64,000 nucleotides of DNA from Desulfobulbaceae bacterium (GCA_020444175.1 JAHLLM010000002.1:1-64000); one strand, 5' to 3'; shown: positions 1 through 8,862, counted from the first letter of the stretch. Notes: generated by a model from the sequence alone, not told the origin. Numbers and translations: made by a program.

Positions 1-30
1 TGTGAGCAGGCCTGATCGTTCAAAGATGAG

Positions 31-48
31 GTGCAGCTGAATAGTTAC
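31..48 (+). repeat. 18-bp repeat, copy 1
   Basis: GTGCAGCTGAATAGTTAC occurs here and again, identical and in the same orientation, at 39217-39234. A near-match to its reverse complement (GTAACTGTTCAG) lies at 35809-35820. The GTAACTATTCAG type of sequence resembles an insertion-sequence terminus, but no transposase gene is visible nearby. Confidence 0.5.
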
Positions 49-169
49 AATTAATTTATATAAAAAAGTACCACATCATGTCAAATGAAAGCGCCATGGA
101 AGAATTTAAATCCTTGCTTGACTCCACCTTGCAGAATGGAATGTAATAAAGGGAATAATAAAAAAGTAA

Positions 170-186
170 TTGATAATCATTATCAA
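170..186. promoter_or_regulatory. Fur-box-like operator
   Basis: TTGATAATCATTATCAA is a perfect 8-1-8 palindrome and contains the classical 7-1-7 Fur core (TGATAAT, one base, ATTATCA). The only gene start downstream in the window is the AAA ATPase at 350, 163 bp away. A leftward gene beyond the window edge is the other possible target. The motif match is seen directly; Fur control is inferred. Confidence 0.6.
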
Positions 187-349
187 AGGCTGTACGATTC
201 CATTTACCCATGATCGTTTTTATATCAACGGTCGTAAAACATTGATAGAGGTGTGGAGTTGTTTTTTTTATTAAGCGTAAACATCCCGCAACTTCTTGCT
301 GACAAATCATAATTTCAAATCTTTCAAAAAAAGAGGGATCGTTCAAGAA

Positions 350-2614
350 ATGAGCAGAGAGCAGAAACAGCAAAAAATTCTTTTCCTTGGTTCAAAGGTG
401 AAAATCAGAAATTTGCCTATTAAAGAAGTGAGCCTTATTGAGGAGGGGAGTCTTCCCTCGTATGGCTATAACCCCGGGGACTTTGTCGAGTTGCTGGCCG
501 GAGACGTGGCCGTGGAAAACGGGAGACTCGAGCAGTGTCTTACCTGGCTTGCCTCTTACCTGACTGCAGCAAATATGAGCCCCCAGATAACAACCTTTTC
601 CTATGGCCAGCAAAAAGATATTTTTCAGGTTTTCCGGAAGAGGCAGCGGCCTGAAATAGATAAAGACCATGGCTGGTTTATGGTGCATCAGATCTTGCCC
701 TTTGCGGGTCGGGGGACTGAAGAGAAGGCCTTTGTCATAACGGATCAAAACCGGCAGGATGTAACCGGTAATGACGGGATCATGGTCGTTGATGATGGAG
801 GACGGCCTCCTCGTATTGCGCCGGAATTGAAAAAGCTTAATCCTGAAGCCTGGGTCATTGCCATGGGTATCAGTGTGGCTCATTGGGCGGATTGGGCTGA
901 GAGTTTCAGGGAGAATTTTGTCCTGTTTGGTCGCCTGTCCGATCTGGAAACAACCCGCATGGAAATGGACAGTTCCGTTGTCTGGGAGTCAATTGTCGCC
1001 ATGGCGCTACGAGCCCTGCGTTCTCCTGAGGTTGGGATCTGGGACAGTGGAAAGGGGCGTTTTCGATGCCATGTTCTCATTGAGATGTTTCCCCACGGAA
1101 TTTTGTATGTGAGTCCGGAGAATGTTTTTTTCCGGCACCGGGAAGGCAGTCTGCCCGAAAAAAGCGCACCTCGGCAGAAAGGATCCGTGCCAGCCTATGA
1201 CACCCTGGTTACCTCCATGCTTGCCATGGATTTCATCCGTTTGGGAAAGCTTGAATACGGCCGGAATTTTTTCTGTGATTTCTCAAAAAGGACCCTGTTG
1301 CACTGGGAGCTTCTTAATGACAATGGCTATTATTTCAATGAATCTCTTGAACTGCCGAATCTCGATTTTACCAGCACCTTTCCGAATGGCGCACCCTGCT
1401 CATTTCTTTACAACGACGACCCTTTTTTCATTGAGCTGCCGGTCTTTTCAGCTGAATTTGACAAAAGCCTGGAGATTGTTTCCGCCCAGGAGTGGGCTCC
1501 GAGCAAACAGGCCGCTCTCAGGAAATTTTTTTCGCAATCGACTCAGAATGGTGCCACGCCCTTACATGCCCATGCTGGGTCGGCACCGGGTTATATGGAT
1601 GTTATTCTCGAGGTGTTGCATTATCTGAAAGAGGAGGTCAGCCGCAAGAGTGGGTTCCACAATCTGCGAATATTTAATATTGGTCACCTCCGAACCACTG
1701 ATCCGGCTGAAATCGGGCCTGTGCTTACTCTTCAATCTGTTATGGATTCATATGTGACCAAGGAGAGTTATCAGAGACCGCTCTGTATCGGTGTCTTCGG
1801 CCCGCCCGGATCAGGAAAATCCTTTGCCGTCAAAGAGGTTGCCAAGGTAATCGGCACAAAATTCGATGGCGATCCATTTGATTTTTTTGAATTCAATCTG
1901 ACCCAGTTTGCTGAACCTGATGAGATTAATTCGGCAATTGATCTTGTCCGGGCCTCGGTTGCCAAAGGAAAGGTGCCGATTACCTTCTGGGATGAGTTTG
2001 ACTGCCGGTATGACGGACATGAGTTCGGCTACCTGCGCTATTTTCTGCCCTCGATGCAGGATGGAGTCACCTATGTCCATGGTATTCCCCATTACATAGG
2101 GCGATCCATATTTGTTTTTGCCGGAGGGGTCAAGACGAGCTGGCAGGGCATGGAAGAAATATTGACCAAGGGCGATCCGCAGGATCTCCAACTGGCAAAG
2201 ACCTTGAAGATTCCTGATTTCATGAGCCGCTTGCGGGTGGTGCTGGATATTGACGGCATTGATATTCCCGAAGAGTTACTGCGGGACTCAGCCTCACGGG
2301 ATGAACTGGAAGAGCTTCGCCGCATACTGCTTAAACGGGCCTTTATTATTGCACACCAGATGGACACCCATTGGAAGAAAGCGGCGCGCAAGACATCCGG
2401 ATTGCTTCTTCGTCTGCTCATCGCCCAGTACAAGTTCGGCGCGCGTTCGATAGAGGCGGTTATTGAAGCGAGCAGGGCGGCTGACAGGTTGGTTTATGGT
2501 CTCCCTGAGATGATTGGTCCGTCCGGGGCCAGGATTCATGCGGACTGGCGTGTTGATCTGGAAAGAAGGCTTGATCAGGTCAGAAAAAAACAGGGAATGC
2601 GTGCTGTCTGGTAA
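350..2614 (+). CDS. AAA family ATPase with large uncharacterised N-terminal region
   Basis: Predicted cytoplasmic protein of 754 residues. A C-terminal AAA-type domain carries Walker A GPPGSGKS at about residue 484 and Walker B ITFWDEFD near 544; the N-terminal 450 residues match nothing I recognise with certainty. Part of it (roughly 60-280, ending in a YDTLVTSMLAM-like helix) recalls degenerate PfkB/ribokinase-like domains found fused to AAA ATPases in some bacterial proteins, which is only an impression. The frame is open from a TTG at 296, but ATG 350 is preferred because a GAGGG lies 12 bp before it and the TTG has no Shine-Dalgarno sequence. It stands alone, ahead of a tRNA. ATP-driven remodelling is likely; the substrate is unknown. 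Confidence 0.75.
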   Translation: MSREQKQQKILFLGSKVKIRNLPIKEVSLIEEGSLPSYGYNPGDFVELLAGDVAVENGRLEQCLTWLASYLTAANMSPQITTFSYGQQKDIFQVFRKRQRPEIDKDHGWFMVHQILPFAGRGTEEKAFVITDQNRQDVTGNDGIMVVDDGGRPPRIAPELKKLNPEAWVIAMGISVAHWADWAESFRENFVLFGRLSDLETTRMEMDSSVVWESIVAMALRALRSPEVGIWDSGKGRFRCHVLIEMFPHGILYVSPENVFFRHREGSLPEKSAPRQKGSVPAYDTLVTSMLAMDFIRLGKLEYGRNFFCDFSKRTLLHWELLNDNGYYFNESLELPNLDFTSTFPNGAPCSFLYNDDPFFIELPVFSAEFDKSLEIVSAQEWAPSKQAALRKFFSQSTQNGATPLHAHAGSAPGYMDVILEVLHYLKEEVSRKSGFHNLRIFNIGHLRTTDPAEIGPVLTLQSVMDSYVTKESYQRPLCIGVFGPPGSGKSFAVKEVAKVIGTKFDGDPFDFFEFNLTQFAEPDEINSAIDLVRASVAKGKVPITFWDEFDCRYDGHEFGYLRYFLPSMQDGVTYVHGIPHYIGRSIFVFAGGVKTSWQGMEEILTKGDPQDLQLAKTLKIPDFMSRLRVVLDIDGIDIPEELLRDSASRDELEELRRILLKRAFIIAHQMDTHWKKAARKTSGLLLRLLIAQYKFGARSIEAVIEASRAADRLVYGLPEMIGPSGARIHADWRVDLERRLDQVRKKQGMRAVW

Positions 2615-2686
2615 GGGATGAAAAATATTTGTCTTGAAGAATCACCCAAGATAGGGTATAGAATCTTCTTCATTCCAAAAACATGT

Positions 2687-2763
2687 GCGCCTGTAGCTCA
2701 TCTGGATAGAGTATCGGACTACGAATCCGAGGGTAGCAGGTTCGAATCCTGCCAGGCGCGCCA
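2687..2763 (+). tRNA. tRNA-Arg (anticodon ACG)
   Basis: A 77-nt cloverleaf with a 7-bp acceptor stem (GCGCCTG pairing with CAGGCGC), D-arm with GCTC/GAGT, a 5-bp anticodon stem TCGGA/TCCGA around the loop CTACGAA, T-arm with GGTTCGAATCC, discriminator G and an encoded CCA tail. The anticodon ACG reads CGN arginine codons after deamination to inosine. Confidence 0.97.
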
Positions 2764-2770
2764 GATAGTC

Positions 2771-2806
2771 AGCCTTTAGCTCTTCTTGAGTTAAGGGCTT
2801 TTTTTT
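2771..2806 (+). terminator. Intrinsic terminator after tRNA-Arg
   Basis: A 12-bp stem (AGCCTTTAGCTC with GAGTTAAGGGCT, two G-U pairs) with loop TTCTT is followed directly by eight T residues. It starts 7 bp beyond the tRNA CCA end. Confidence 0.9.
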
Positions 2807-3088
2807 GTTCTTATTAGTGCTTCATCCTGCCCTTCATTTCCCTTTTTCTGGGAACAAAAAAGACTTTCCATGTGTTATATGTATTATTGGCTTCTTACTG
2901 TTTTATCCTTATCCCTTGTTTTATTTGATATAGCGCCCACCAACAAAGAGGTGCATTGTAAGAATAAAGGCTCTGCTGTCGTGAAGGACGGCTGAGCGAA
3001 CAGAAATCGATCTCCCTTTTAATCGCTGACCACTTCTGCGCAGTAAACCCGGTGGAGATGACCCCCTCATCTTTTACTTTCGAACAAA

Positions 3089-4684
3089 ATGAAGGTTATA
3101 CAGACTACCCATACAAAACTTATTCTGTGCACGGCTCTTTTTTTCGTGCTTTTTGACAACCTGGCGTTTTTTCGAAATGTTGTGGAGGTATATCCCGTCA
3201 GTCTGAAGAATATAGGGTTTCTTGCTTCATTAGCTGCAGTTCTTACAGCATTTATCGTATTATTAATCACTCTGGTGAGGTCGAGATACATGACCAAACC
3301 GGTTTTAATCCTTTTTCTGCTGTTATCTTCTTCTGCCGCTTATTTCATGGATAATTTCAATGTGGTCATTGACCACAACATGATCCGGAATATCGTGCAG
3401 ACGAACCTGAATGAAACCATTGATCTCTTTAACCTCAAGCTGGTTACGTATTTTCTGCTGCTTGGTTTTCTGCCATCCTTGGTCGTTTACATGATCAAAT
3501 TTGAGCCCGTATCCTGGAAAAGGTCTGCTGTCGTCAAATTGCGAGATGTATGTGTGTGCCTGTTGGTTATCTTCGGACTCGTGCTTGTCTCAAGCAGATT
3601 TTATACATCGTTTTTCAGGGAACATAAACACCTGCGCTATTACACCAACCCAACTTACTTTATCTACTCAGCCGGGAAATACATCAACAGCACCTTGCGA
3701 AGTAGTACCGTGATGGCTCACTCTCTGGGCAGCGATGCCCGGATTCCAATAGAAGACGTTGACAGGGAACTGATCATTCTGGTTGTTGGTGAAGCGGCTC
3801 GGGCTGACAGGTTCTCCCTGAATGGCTATGCTAGAGAGACAAATCCGCTTCTCAGCAAGGAGGATGTTCTTTCTTTTGCGAATATGTATTCCTGTGGAAC
3901 GTCAACCGCCTATTCCGTGCCCTGTATGTTTTCCATTTTCCCTCGAAAGGAATACAGCGACAGCAAGGGGAAGTCCACTGAAAATCTCCTGGATGTGCTG
4001 CATCATGCCGGTGTTCATGTGCTGTGGCGGGACAACAATTCCGATTCAAAAGGAGTGGCTCGCAGAGTGCCGTATCAGGACTACAAGCATCCGCAGGTTA
4101 ATCCTGTCTGTGATGAGGAATGTAGAGATGAAGGGATGCTGGTTGGTCTGCAGGACTACATAGATACGCAGCAGGATGGCGATATCCTCATTGTTCTCCA
4201 TCAGATGGGAAATCACGGTCCGGCTTACTATAAAAGATACCCTGAAGCATTTGAAAAATTTACCCCGGTTTGCAAATCAAATCAGTTTGATGAGTGTACT
4301 AAAGAGGAAATCGGCAATGCTTATGACAATGCCCTTCTCTATACTGATTATTTTCTTGACCAGGTTATAAAATTACTTAAAAAAAATTCAGCAGAGTTTG
4401 AAACAGCGATGTTGTACATGAGTGACCATGGCGAATCACTAGGCGAATACGGCCTCTATCTGCATGGCTTGCCCTATTCAATGGCGCCTGATTTTCAGAA
4501 GCATATTGCTGCCTTCCTCTGGTTTGGCGACAGTTTTAAGGTTGACAGGAAGGCGCTTCGGGACAAAGCGTCCAGGCATTTTTCCCAGGATAACCTCTTT
4601 CACACCGTCCTTGGATTGATGGAAGTGAATACAGCAATATACGATAAAAAACTGGATATATTACATTACGATACCGATTATTGA
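3089..4684 (+). CDS. eptA: Lipid A phosphoethanolamine transferase (EptA-like)
   Basis: Inner-membrane enzyme of 531 residues that transfers phosphoethanolamine from phosphatidylethanolamine to lipid A phosphates, lowering surface charge. The N-terminal 200 residues hold about five hydrophobic segments; the rest is a periplasmic sulfatase-fold domain. Visible signatures are GEAARADRFSLNGY near 233, the CGTSTAYSVPC segment with the presumed nucleophile Thr273 and the flanking disulfide cysteines 269 and 279, and MSDHGESLGEYG near 444 supplying zinc ligands. The length fits the EptA/Mcr family. It is monocistronic, with no clear Shine-Dalgarno at the ATG. A different acceptor, such as core sugar, is possible; the specificity is inferred. 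Confidence 0.9.
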   Translation: MKVIQTTHTKLILCTALFFVLFDNLAFFRNVVEVYPVSLKNIGFLASLAAVLTAFIVLLITLVRSRYMTKPVLILFLLLSSSAAYFMDNFNVVIDHNMIRNIVQTNLNETIDLFNLKLVTYFLLLGFLPSLVVYMIKFEPVSWKRSAVVKLRDVCVCLLVIFGLVLVSSRFYTSFFREHKHLRYYTNPTYFIYSAGKYINSTLRSSTVMAHSLGSDARIPIEDVDRELIILVVGEAARADRFSLNGYARETNPLLSKEDVLSFANMYSCGTSTAYSVPCMFSIFPRKEYSDSKGKSTENLLDVLHHAGVHVLWRDNNSDSKGVARRVPYQDYKHPQVNPVCDEECRDEGMLVGLQDYIDTQQDGDILIVLHQMGNHGPAYYKRYPEAFEKFTPVCKSNQFDECTKEEIGNAYDNALLYTDYFLDQVIKLLKKNSAEFETAMLYMSDHGESLGEYGLYLHGLPYSMAPDFQKHIAAFLWFGDSFKVDRKALRDKASRHFSQDNLFHTVLGLMEVNTAIYDKKLDILHYDTDY

Positions 4685-4882
4685 TCATCTGGAAATGGAA
4701 AAAGGTTTGAAGTTCTCTCAATTCTCGTCTTTTTTTAATTCACCAGATCCAGCATTCCTGCCGAAGTAAACAACAGTATCGAGTTGATGTGTGTTACTGG
4801 TACATTGATTTTCGTCTGTACATTTTGAGGTAGAGAAAAAGGGTGCGAGCCCACCATAATAGAAAAACAACAGGAGAGGAAA

Positions 4883-5089
4883 ATGGCAAAAATTATTTTG
4901 GAAGACCAGCAGGCCGCTTTATTGCTCGGCGCGACAGAAGACGGAATTCAGGTAGACATGGCCTACGAAGGTCAGGTGGGTTTGGCGGCAGGACTCTGTG
5001 AGGTGATTGCCCGTCGTCTGGTGGAGGATGAGGATTTTCGCCAGGAACTGCTTGACCAGGTTCAGAAAAATGCGGCAGGAGACTATTAA
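4883..5089 (+). CDS. Small conserved-looking hypothetical protein
   Basis: Encodes 68 residues, beginning MAKIILEDQQAALLLG and ending acidic (VEDEDFRQELLDQVQKN). A strong AGGAGAGG lies 6 bp before the ATG, which supports translation. There is no signal peptide, membrane segment or metal motif. The composition suggests a short beta-strand N-terminus with a helical C-terminus. I do not recognise the family. It is monocistronic, followed by a short palindrome (5100-5119). Confidence 0.6.
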   Translation: MAKIILEDQQAALLLGATEDGIQVDMAYEGQVGLAAGLCEVIARRLVEDEDFRQELLDQVQKNAAGDY

Positions 5090-5118
5090 CCTGCAGGGCA
5101 AAACGCGTTAAAGCGTTT

Positions 5119-5232
5119 TCATACAACGTCTTCATTTGTTCTCCAGCGGCATGGGGCTTTTACCTTTTCTGCGGACACTCTCTTCTCTTTCCCTTGCCGC
5201 CAATAGCATACAAGGTACTTTTCCATTCTCAT
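5119..5232 (-). CDS. Possible very small ORF, 37 residues
   Basis: On the minus strand an AAAGGAG sits 5 bp before an ATG at 5232, opening a 37-residue basic peptide (MRMEKYLVCYWRQGKEKR start). Its stop overlaps the palindrome AAAACGC/GCGTTTT at 5100-5119. Support rests only on the ribosome binding site; no homology is recognised, so it may not be a gene. Confidence 0.3.
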   Translation of the reverse strand: MRMEKYLVCYWRQGKEKRVSAEKVKAPCRWRTNEDVV

Positions 5233-5512
5233 TTTGTCTCCTTTCTCTTTTCTCGACAGGATTGGATGTTTCATGCGAGCATCAATAAGAGTGGTTGTGA
5301 AAATGGGGGCGAAAAAGTGACCACCTCAGTCTCCCGTTTATCGGATGTCTTCATGAAATAGAAAACGGGAAGGCCTCATGTCTGAAAAGTCACAGATAAA
5401 GAAAGCAGTACTTTCCAGAGCAGAGCGACCTATTCGGGCAAAATGCCGGTCGCTTGATTTTCAAGGCGGTTGGGCATGAAACCCTTCAAGATATTTTGGC
5501 TCACTGTCTTGA

Positions 5513-5898
5513 TTTAACGAAGACTTCATTGTTGTAGAGCTTGTGGGGACAGTTCAGGATATAACTGACCGAAAGCCGGCGGGATTGGAACTGAAAAATA
5601 AAACAAATTTTCTGGACAGGTTAATAGAGAATTCAGCTCTAAGTACATGGATTTCGGATGAAGAAGGTACCGCGATCAGAGCTAATCCTGCCTTTTTTGA
5701 GTTTTTTGGCGCCACCAGGGAGGAAGTGATTGGCAAGTATAATCTTTTCAAGGATGCCGTCCTTGAAAAGGAGTTGAGTATGTGAATGTGGAAAATGCAA
5801 CTCACAAAGTCGTTAGATCAATCATGATCCCTATTCTGGGGGAAGATGGAAGAGTCTCAAAAATCGTGATCAGTCTTTCGGGCAATGACAAATCATAG
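5513..5898 (+). pseudogene. Decayed PAS-sensor fragment
   Basis: The translation shows the end of one PAS/PAC unit (LVGTVQDITDRK), a linker, then a recognisable PAS domain (LIENSALSTWISDEEG, FFEFFGATREEVIGKY) that stops at 5783-5785. The remainder of the PAS (SIMIPILGEDGRVSKIVISL) continues in another frame to the TAG at 5896. No start codon with a ribosome binding site, upstream sensor part or kinase domain is present. This is a frameshifted internal remnant of a multi-PAS histidine kinase or cyclase. Confidence 0.7.
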
Positions 5899-5955
5899 TT
5901 GTTGCGCCACCTGTATCATTCTGCTAAGTTCCATGCCTTTTTATGGAGTTTATTG

Positions 5956-7587
5956 ATGATACATCTTACGGATATTTCAAAACAGCATGGCACACAGGTC
6001 CTTTTTCAGAATGCCAGCTTTCAGATCCTGCCCGGAAGCAGGACAGGACTGGTCGGCCCCAATGGGGCAGGTAAATCAACTGTCTTTCGGCTGATCACCG
6101 GAGAAGAAGTGGCTGACAAGGGCGATATTTCCTGTTCAAAAAAAACGGTAATAGGCTATTTCTCTCAGGATGTCGGTGAAATGTCAGGCTGCACGGCCCT
6201 TGAAGAGGTCATGTCCGCATCCGGCGAGGTGCTGCAGCTTGGTGAGCAGATGAAAGAGATGGAGTCATCCATGGCTGAACCCATGGATGATGATGCCATG
6301 GCAGCTCTGCTCGAACGGTACGGAAACGCAGTGGAGGAGTTTGAACACCGGGGGGGATACGACCTGGAGTCGCGTGCCCAGGCACTTTTGACAGGTCTGG
6401 GGATTGGGCCTGATGATTATAACCGGCCGGTTGAAACCTTCAGCGGCGGCTGGAAGATGCGCATTGAGCTGGCTAAGATTCTGACCATAAATCCCGATGT
6501 GCTTCTTCTTGACGAGCCGACAAATCATCTTGATGTTGAATCTATTATCTGGCTGGAGGAATGGCTCACAGGCGAATTTAAGGGCGCGCTGCTTATGACG
6601 TGTCACGACAGGGATTTCATGAATCGGATTGTTTCCCGGATAATTGAGGTCGGCAATATGACGGCCACCACATACAGTGGCAATTATGACTTCTATCTGG
6701 AGGAAAGAGAGATTCGAAGAAAGCAGCTACTGGCCAGTTATCGGCGTCAGCAGGAGATGCTGGCCAAGGAAGAGGAATTTATTGCCCGTTTTGCCGCCAG
6801 GCCATCCCATGCAGCCCAGGTACAGTCGCGCGTAAAGAAGCTGGAAAAAATAGAACGCATCGTCCTTCCTCCGGAGCAGAGAAAAATAAACTTTGAATTT
6901 ACAGAGCCCCCTCGCAGTGGTGACGATGTGGTGCGCTTGAAACAGATCGGTAAAACCTGGACCACGGCTGATGGTGCGCAAAAATCAGTTTTTGGCGGCA
7001 TCAGCGGACTCGTCAGGCGGCAGGACAAGATTGCCGTGGTTGGCGTCAATGGCGCAGGCAAGTCAACCTTTTTGAAGGTGCTCGCCGAACAGACGGAACC
7101 GAGCGCTGGGAGTGTAACAATCGGTGCAAATGTAGCCATAGGATATTTCAGTCAGCACTCCATGGATATCCTTGATCCAGGTAAAACCGTATTTGAGACG
7201 GTTCAGGAAGCCGTGCCCCAATCCACAATAGGGGTTGTCCGCAATCTCTGCGCGGCTTTTCTTTTTCCGGGAGACGACGTTGACAAGCGCATAGCCAATC
7301 TGTCCGGTGGTGAGAAGAGCAGGGTGGTTCTGGCCACACTGCTGGCCAAACCCTTGAATCTGCTTATCCTTGATGAGCCGACAAACCATCTTGATATCCA
7401 GTCCCGCGAGACTCTGCTTCATGCCCTGCAGAAATTTGCCGGCACAGTTGTGCTTGTCAGCCATGACCGGCATTTCCTGCGCTGCCTGGTTGGACGAGTT
7501 TTTGAAATAGACCATGGAGAAATGCGGGTCTATGAAGGAGATTATTCGTACTATGTGGAAAAATCGCGTCAGGAGAAAGCAGCTTGA
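5956..7587 (+). CDS. ABC-F family ATPase
   Basis: Soluble duplicated ABC ATPase of 543 residues with no transmembrane part. Both halves have Walker A (GPNGAGKST and GVNGAGKST), signature (FSGGWKMRIELAKIL and LSGGEKSRVVLATLL) and Walker B followed by the DEPTNHLD motif typical of ABC-F proteins. A charged linker between the halves (about 240-300) is the ribosome-contacting region in this family. Members act on translating ribosomes; the subfamily (Uup, YheS or YbiT type) cannot be settled by eye. Start chosen at ATG 5956 because GGAG lies 7 bp upstream; the frame is open earlier, from 5899. It is convergent with the next gene. Confidence 0.88.
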   Translation: MIHLTDISKQHGTQVLFQNASFQILPGSRTGLVGPNGAGKSTVFRLITGEEVADKGDISCSKKTVIGYFSQDVGEMSGCTALEEVMSASGEVLQLGEQMKEMESSMAEPMDDDAMAALLERYGNAVEEFEHRGGYDLESRAQALLTGLGIGPDDYNRPVETFSGGWKMRIELAKILTINPDVLLLDEPTNHLDVESIIWLEEWLTGEFKGALLMTCHDRDFMNRIVSRIIEVGNMTATTYSGNYDFYLEEREIRRKQLLASYRRQQEMLAKEEEFIARFAARPSHAAQVQSRVKKLEKIERIVLPPEQRKINFEFTEPPRSGDDVVRLKQIGKTWTTADGAQKSVFGGISGLVRRQDKIAVVGVNGAGKSTFLKVLAEQTEPSAGSVTIGANVAIGYFSQHSMDILDPGKTVFETVQEAVPQSTIGVVRNLCAAFLFPGDDVDKRIANLSGGEKSRVVLATLLAKPLNLLILDEPTNHLDIQSRETLLHALQKFAGTVVLVSHDRHFLRCLVGRVFEIDHGEMRVYEGDYSYYVEKSRQEKAA

Positions 7588-7627
7588 GAAGTGTTGTCCG
7601 GTAATAAGTCGAAGGCAGTGTGACCGG

Positions 7628-8101
7628 TTATCCTGCATGAAAGGTGTCAAGGGCCGTTTCCAGTAATTCACTGGTTGCCTTATAAATTTTGGGATCGTTA
7701 CTGGCTCGCGCTCCTGCTACATTCAAGACTTCAATTTCATATTCCTTGAGCCATGAATTGACTCGTCGTGCGGCGTCTGCCTGAGACATGGTTTCCAGAT
7801 CCAGATGCAGCCAGGGTCGTAAATGCTTTTTCGCCATTTCCCTGGTCAAATCGGATCCCCCTGTCAATTTCCCGTGGGATATGATTAACGTCCCTTCAGA
7901 ATTTATAACATTCTTTTCAGTCCGTTTGGGATAACTTCTGGTCGGCATCTCCCTTAAAAGGTATTTGACTGAAAGCGGTCCCTCTTCAGTCAATCTTCCT
8001 TGTGGTATCCAGCCCCCGTGCTGGATATGACGCCTGATGGCCACATCAAGAGCAGCCTGGTCCGCCCCTGTCTGTCCCCCTGAAACAATTTTTTTTACCA
8101 T
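7628..8101 (-). CDS. YpsA-like putative molybdenum carrier (SLOG superfamily)
   Basis: Soluble protein of 157 residues with the N-terminal nucleotide-binding motif VSGGQTGADQAAL, a second glycine-rich loop ISHGKLTGGSDLT, and a C-terminal NVAGARASNDPKIY segment. These match the family annotated as putative molybdenum carrier (cpYpsA), a Rossmann-like SLOG protein. The true ligand is not established; molybdenum-cofactor binding was proposed from a structure. The link to the molybdoenzymes elsewhere in the window is suggestive only. It is monocistronic, and its upstream region carries dispersed repeat copy A. Confidence 0.8.
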   Translation of the reverse strand: MVKKIVSGGQTGADQAALDVAIRRHIQHGGWIPQGRLTEEGPLSVKYLLREMPTRSYPKRTEKNVINSEGTLIISHGKLTGGSDLTREMAKKHLRPWLHLDLETMSQADAARRVNSWLKEYEIEVLNVAGARASNDPKIYKATSELLETALDTFHAG

Positions 8102-8131
8102 AATCGTACTTCAAATATCAGGACTCAAAGG

Positions 8132-8240
8132 ATTTGTGGCAAGAAATTCAAAAAAAATTTTAAAATAAACAATTTTCCTTTGTTGTTAAGGGACTTATCC
8201 TGAAAATTTTAATATTTTATTCCACTTTAGTGGGTCTGGG
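8132..8240 (+). repeat. Dispersed repeat, copy A
   Basis: An AT-rich ~110-bp sequence beginning TTTGTGGCAA and ending in the small hairpin CCACTTTAGTGG followed by GTCTGGG. It is homologous, in inverted orientation, to 23307-23441. The best-conserved blocks are TGTTAAGGGACTTAT and CCTGAAAATTTT plus ATATTTTATTCCACTT. It has no coding capacity and lies between two leftward genes. Confidence 0.7.
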
Positions 8241-8352
8241 CAGCACAAGAGAAGGGATTGCATTTTTCTGAAAAACGCGCAAAGCAGGGTGATGCGTGTG
8301 CGACATTGTCAGTCTCATGGGCGGAAGATCTGTAGCTTAACTTTTTAGGACA

Positions 8353-8550
8353 TCATTGGGCAGATTCTTTTCTGAAAATAAGCCAGATCTGTTTATCTCC
8401 GATGGATTTGTCAACTCTGCCGGTGGATATTTTGTCAAAAGTCCAACCCCGGGCGGCATATTTTTTTATTTGCTCTTTAAAATCTTCAGGGGTTAAAATG
8501 TCATCTGTTTTTGGTTGTTCTTTGCCTGCAACCATCATGAATCTTGCCAT
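8353..8550 (-). CDS. Small hypothetical protein, 65 residues
   Basis: A 65-residue soluble basic protein (MARFMMVAGKEQPKTDD at the start, DKQIWLIFRKESAQ at the end). AAAGGAAAGG immediately precedes the ATG. The middle EDFKEQIKKYAARGW reads as a helix, followed by a beta-rich end. Family not recognised. It could be co-transcribed with the YpsA-like gene, which follows 251 bp further along on the same strand beyond repeat copy A. Confidence 0.55.
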   Translation of the reverse strand: MARFMMVAGKEQPKTDDILTPEDFKEQIKKYAARGWTFDKISTGRVDKSIGDKQIWLIFRKESAQ

Positions 8551-8862
8551 GGCCTTTCCTTTTTACTTGTCAATTAACTGCTGGGTTAGGATCTTTTCAA
8601 TTTAAAAAAGTGATAAATTCATTGGGTTGCCTGGTTACTTTTCTTTTTGTCGGCAACAGTAATGCTCATATGGATTTGCCACTTTGTAGCATGTGAAGGA
8701 TTAAAATTCTACATGGTTTCAGTGTTTCGGTCAACGCAAAATTGCCTAACCCCGATAACTGAAAAACAAAACTAAGAATACAGGACTCCTTCGTTGATAA
8801 ACGTGCAAAAAGTTCCTTGGAGGCTTTTGAAAAACTACTGCACTCAAAGTCTCATTTTTATA
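8551..8862. other. Gene-free interval
   Basis: AT-rich spacer between the leftward cheB and the leftward small ORF. I see no gene, no strong hairpin with a T-run and no recognisable operator. Confidence 0.5.

Larger units (their letters stand above)
1..349. other. Gene-free leader region
   Basis: No convincing gene is visible. The reading frames here are AT-rich and lack a ribosome binding site. The region holds an 18-bp sequence repeated elsewhere in the window (31-48) and a perfect Fur-box-like palindrome (170-186), and it serves as upstream DNA for the AAA ATPase gene beginning at 350. Confidence 0.6.

Noticed and set aside
56-373. 105-residue minus-strand frame at the window start
   Set aside because: AT-rich low-complexity composition, no ribosome binding site, and it overlaps the start of the ATPase gene and the Fur-like palindrome.
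2930-3064. AGAGGTGC ... GGCTGA ... GTGGAGATGA upstream of eptA looked like parts of a lysine riboswitch
   Set aside because: The interval is too short, the core CGCCGAAG block is missing and the ends do not pair as the P1 stem requires. EptA has no known link to lysine.
5378-5476. 33-codon frame (MSEKSQIKKAVLSRAERP start) with a nearby AAGG
   Set aside because: Very short, and a large hairpin (5424-5454) runs through it; more likely part of the decayed sensor region.
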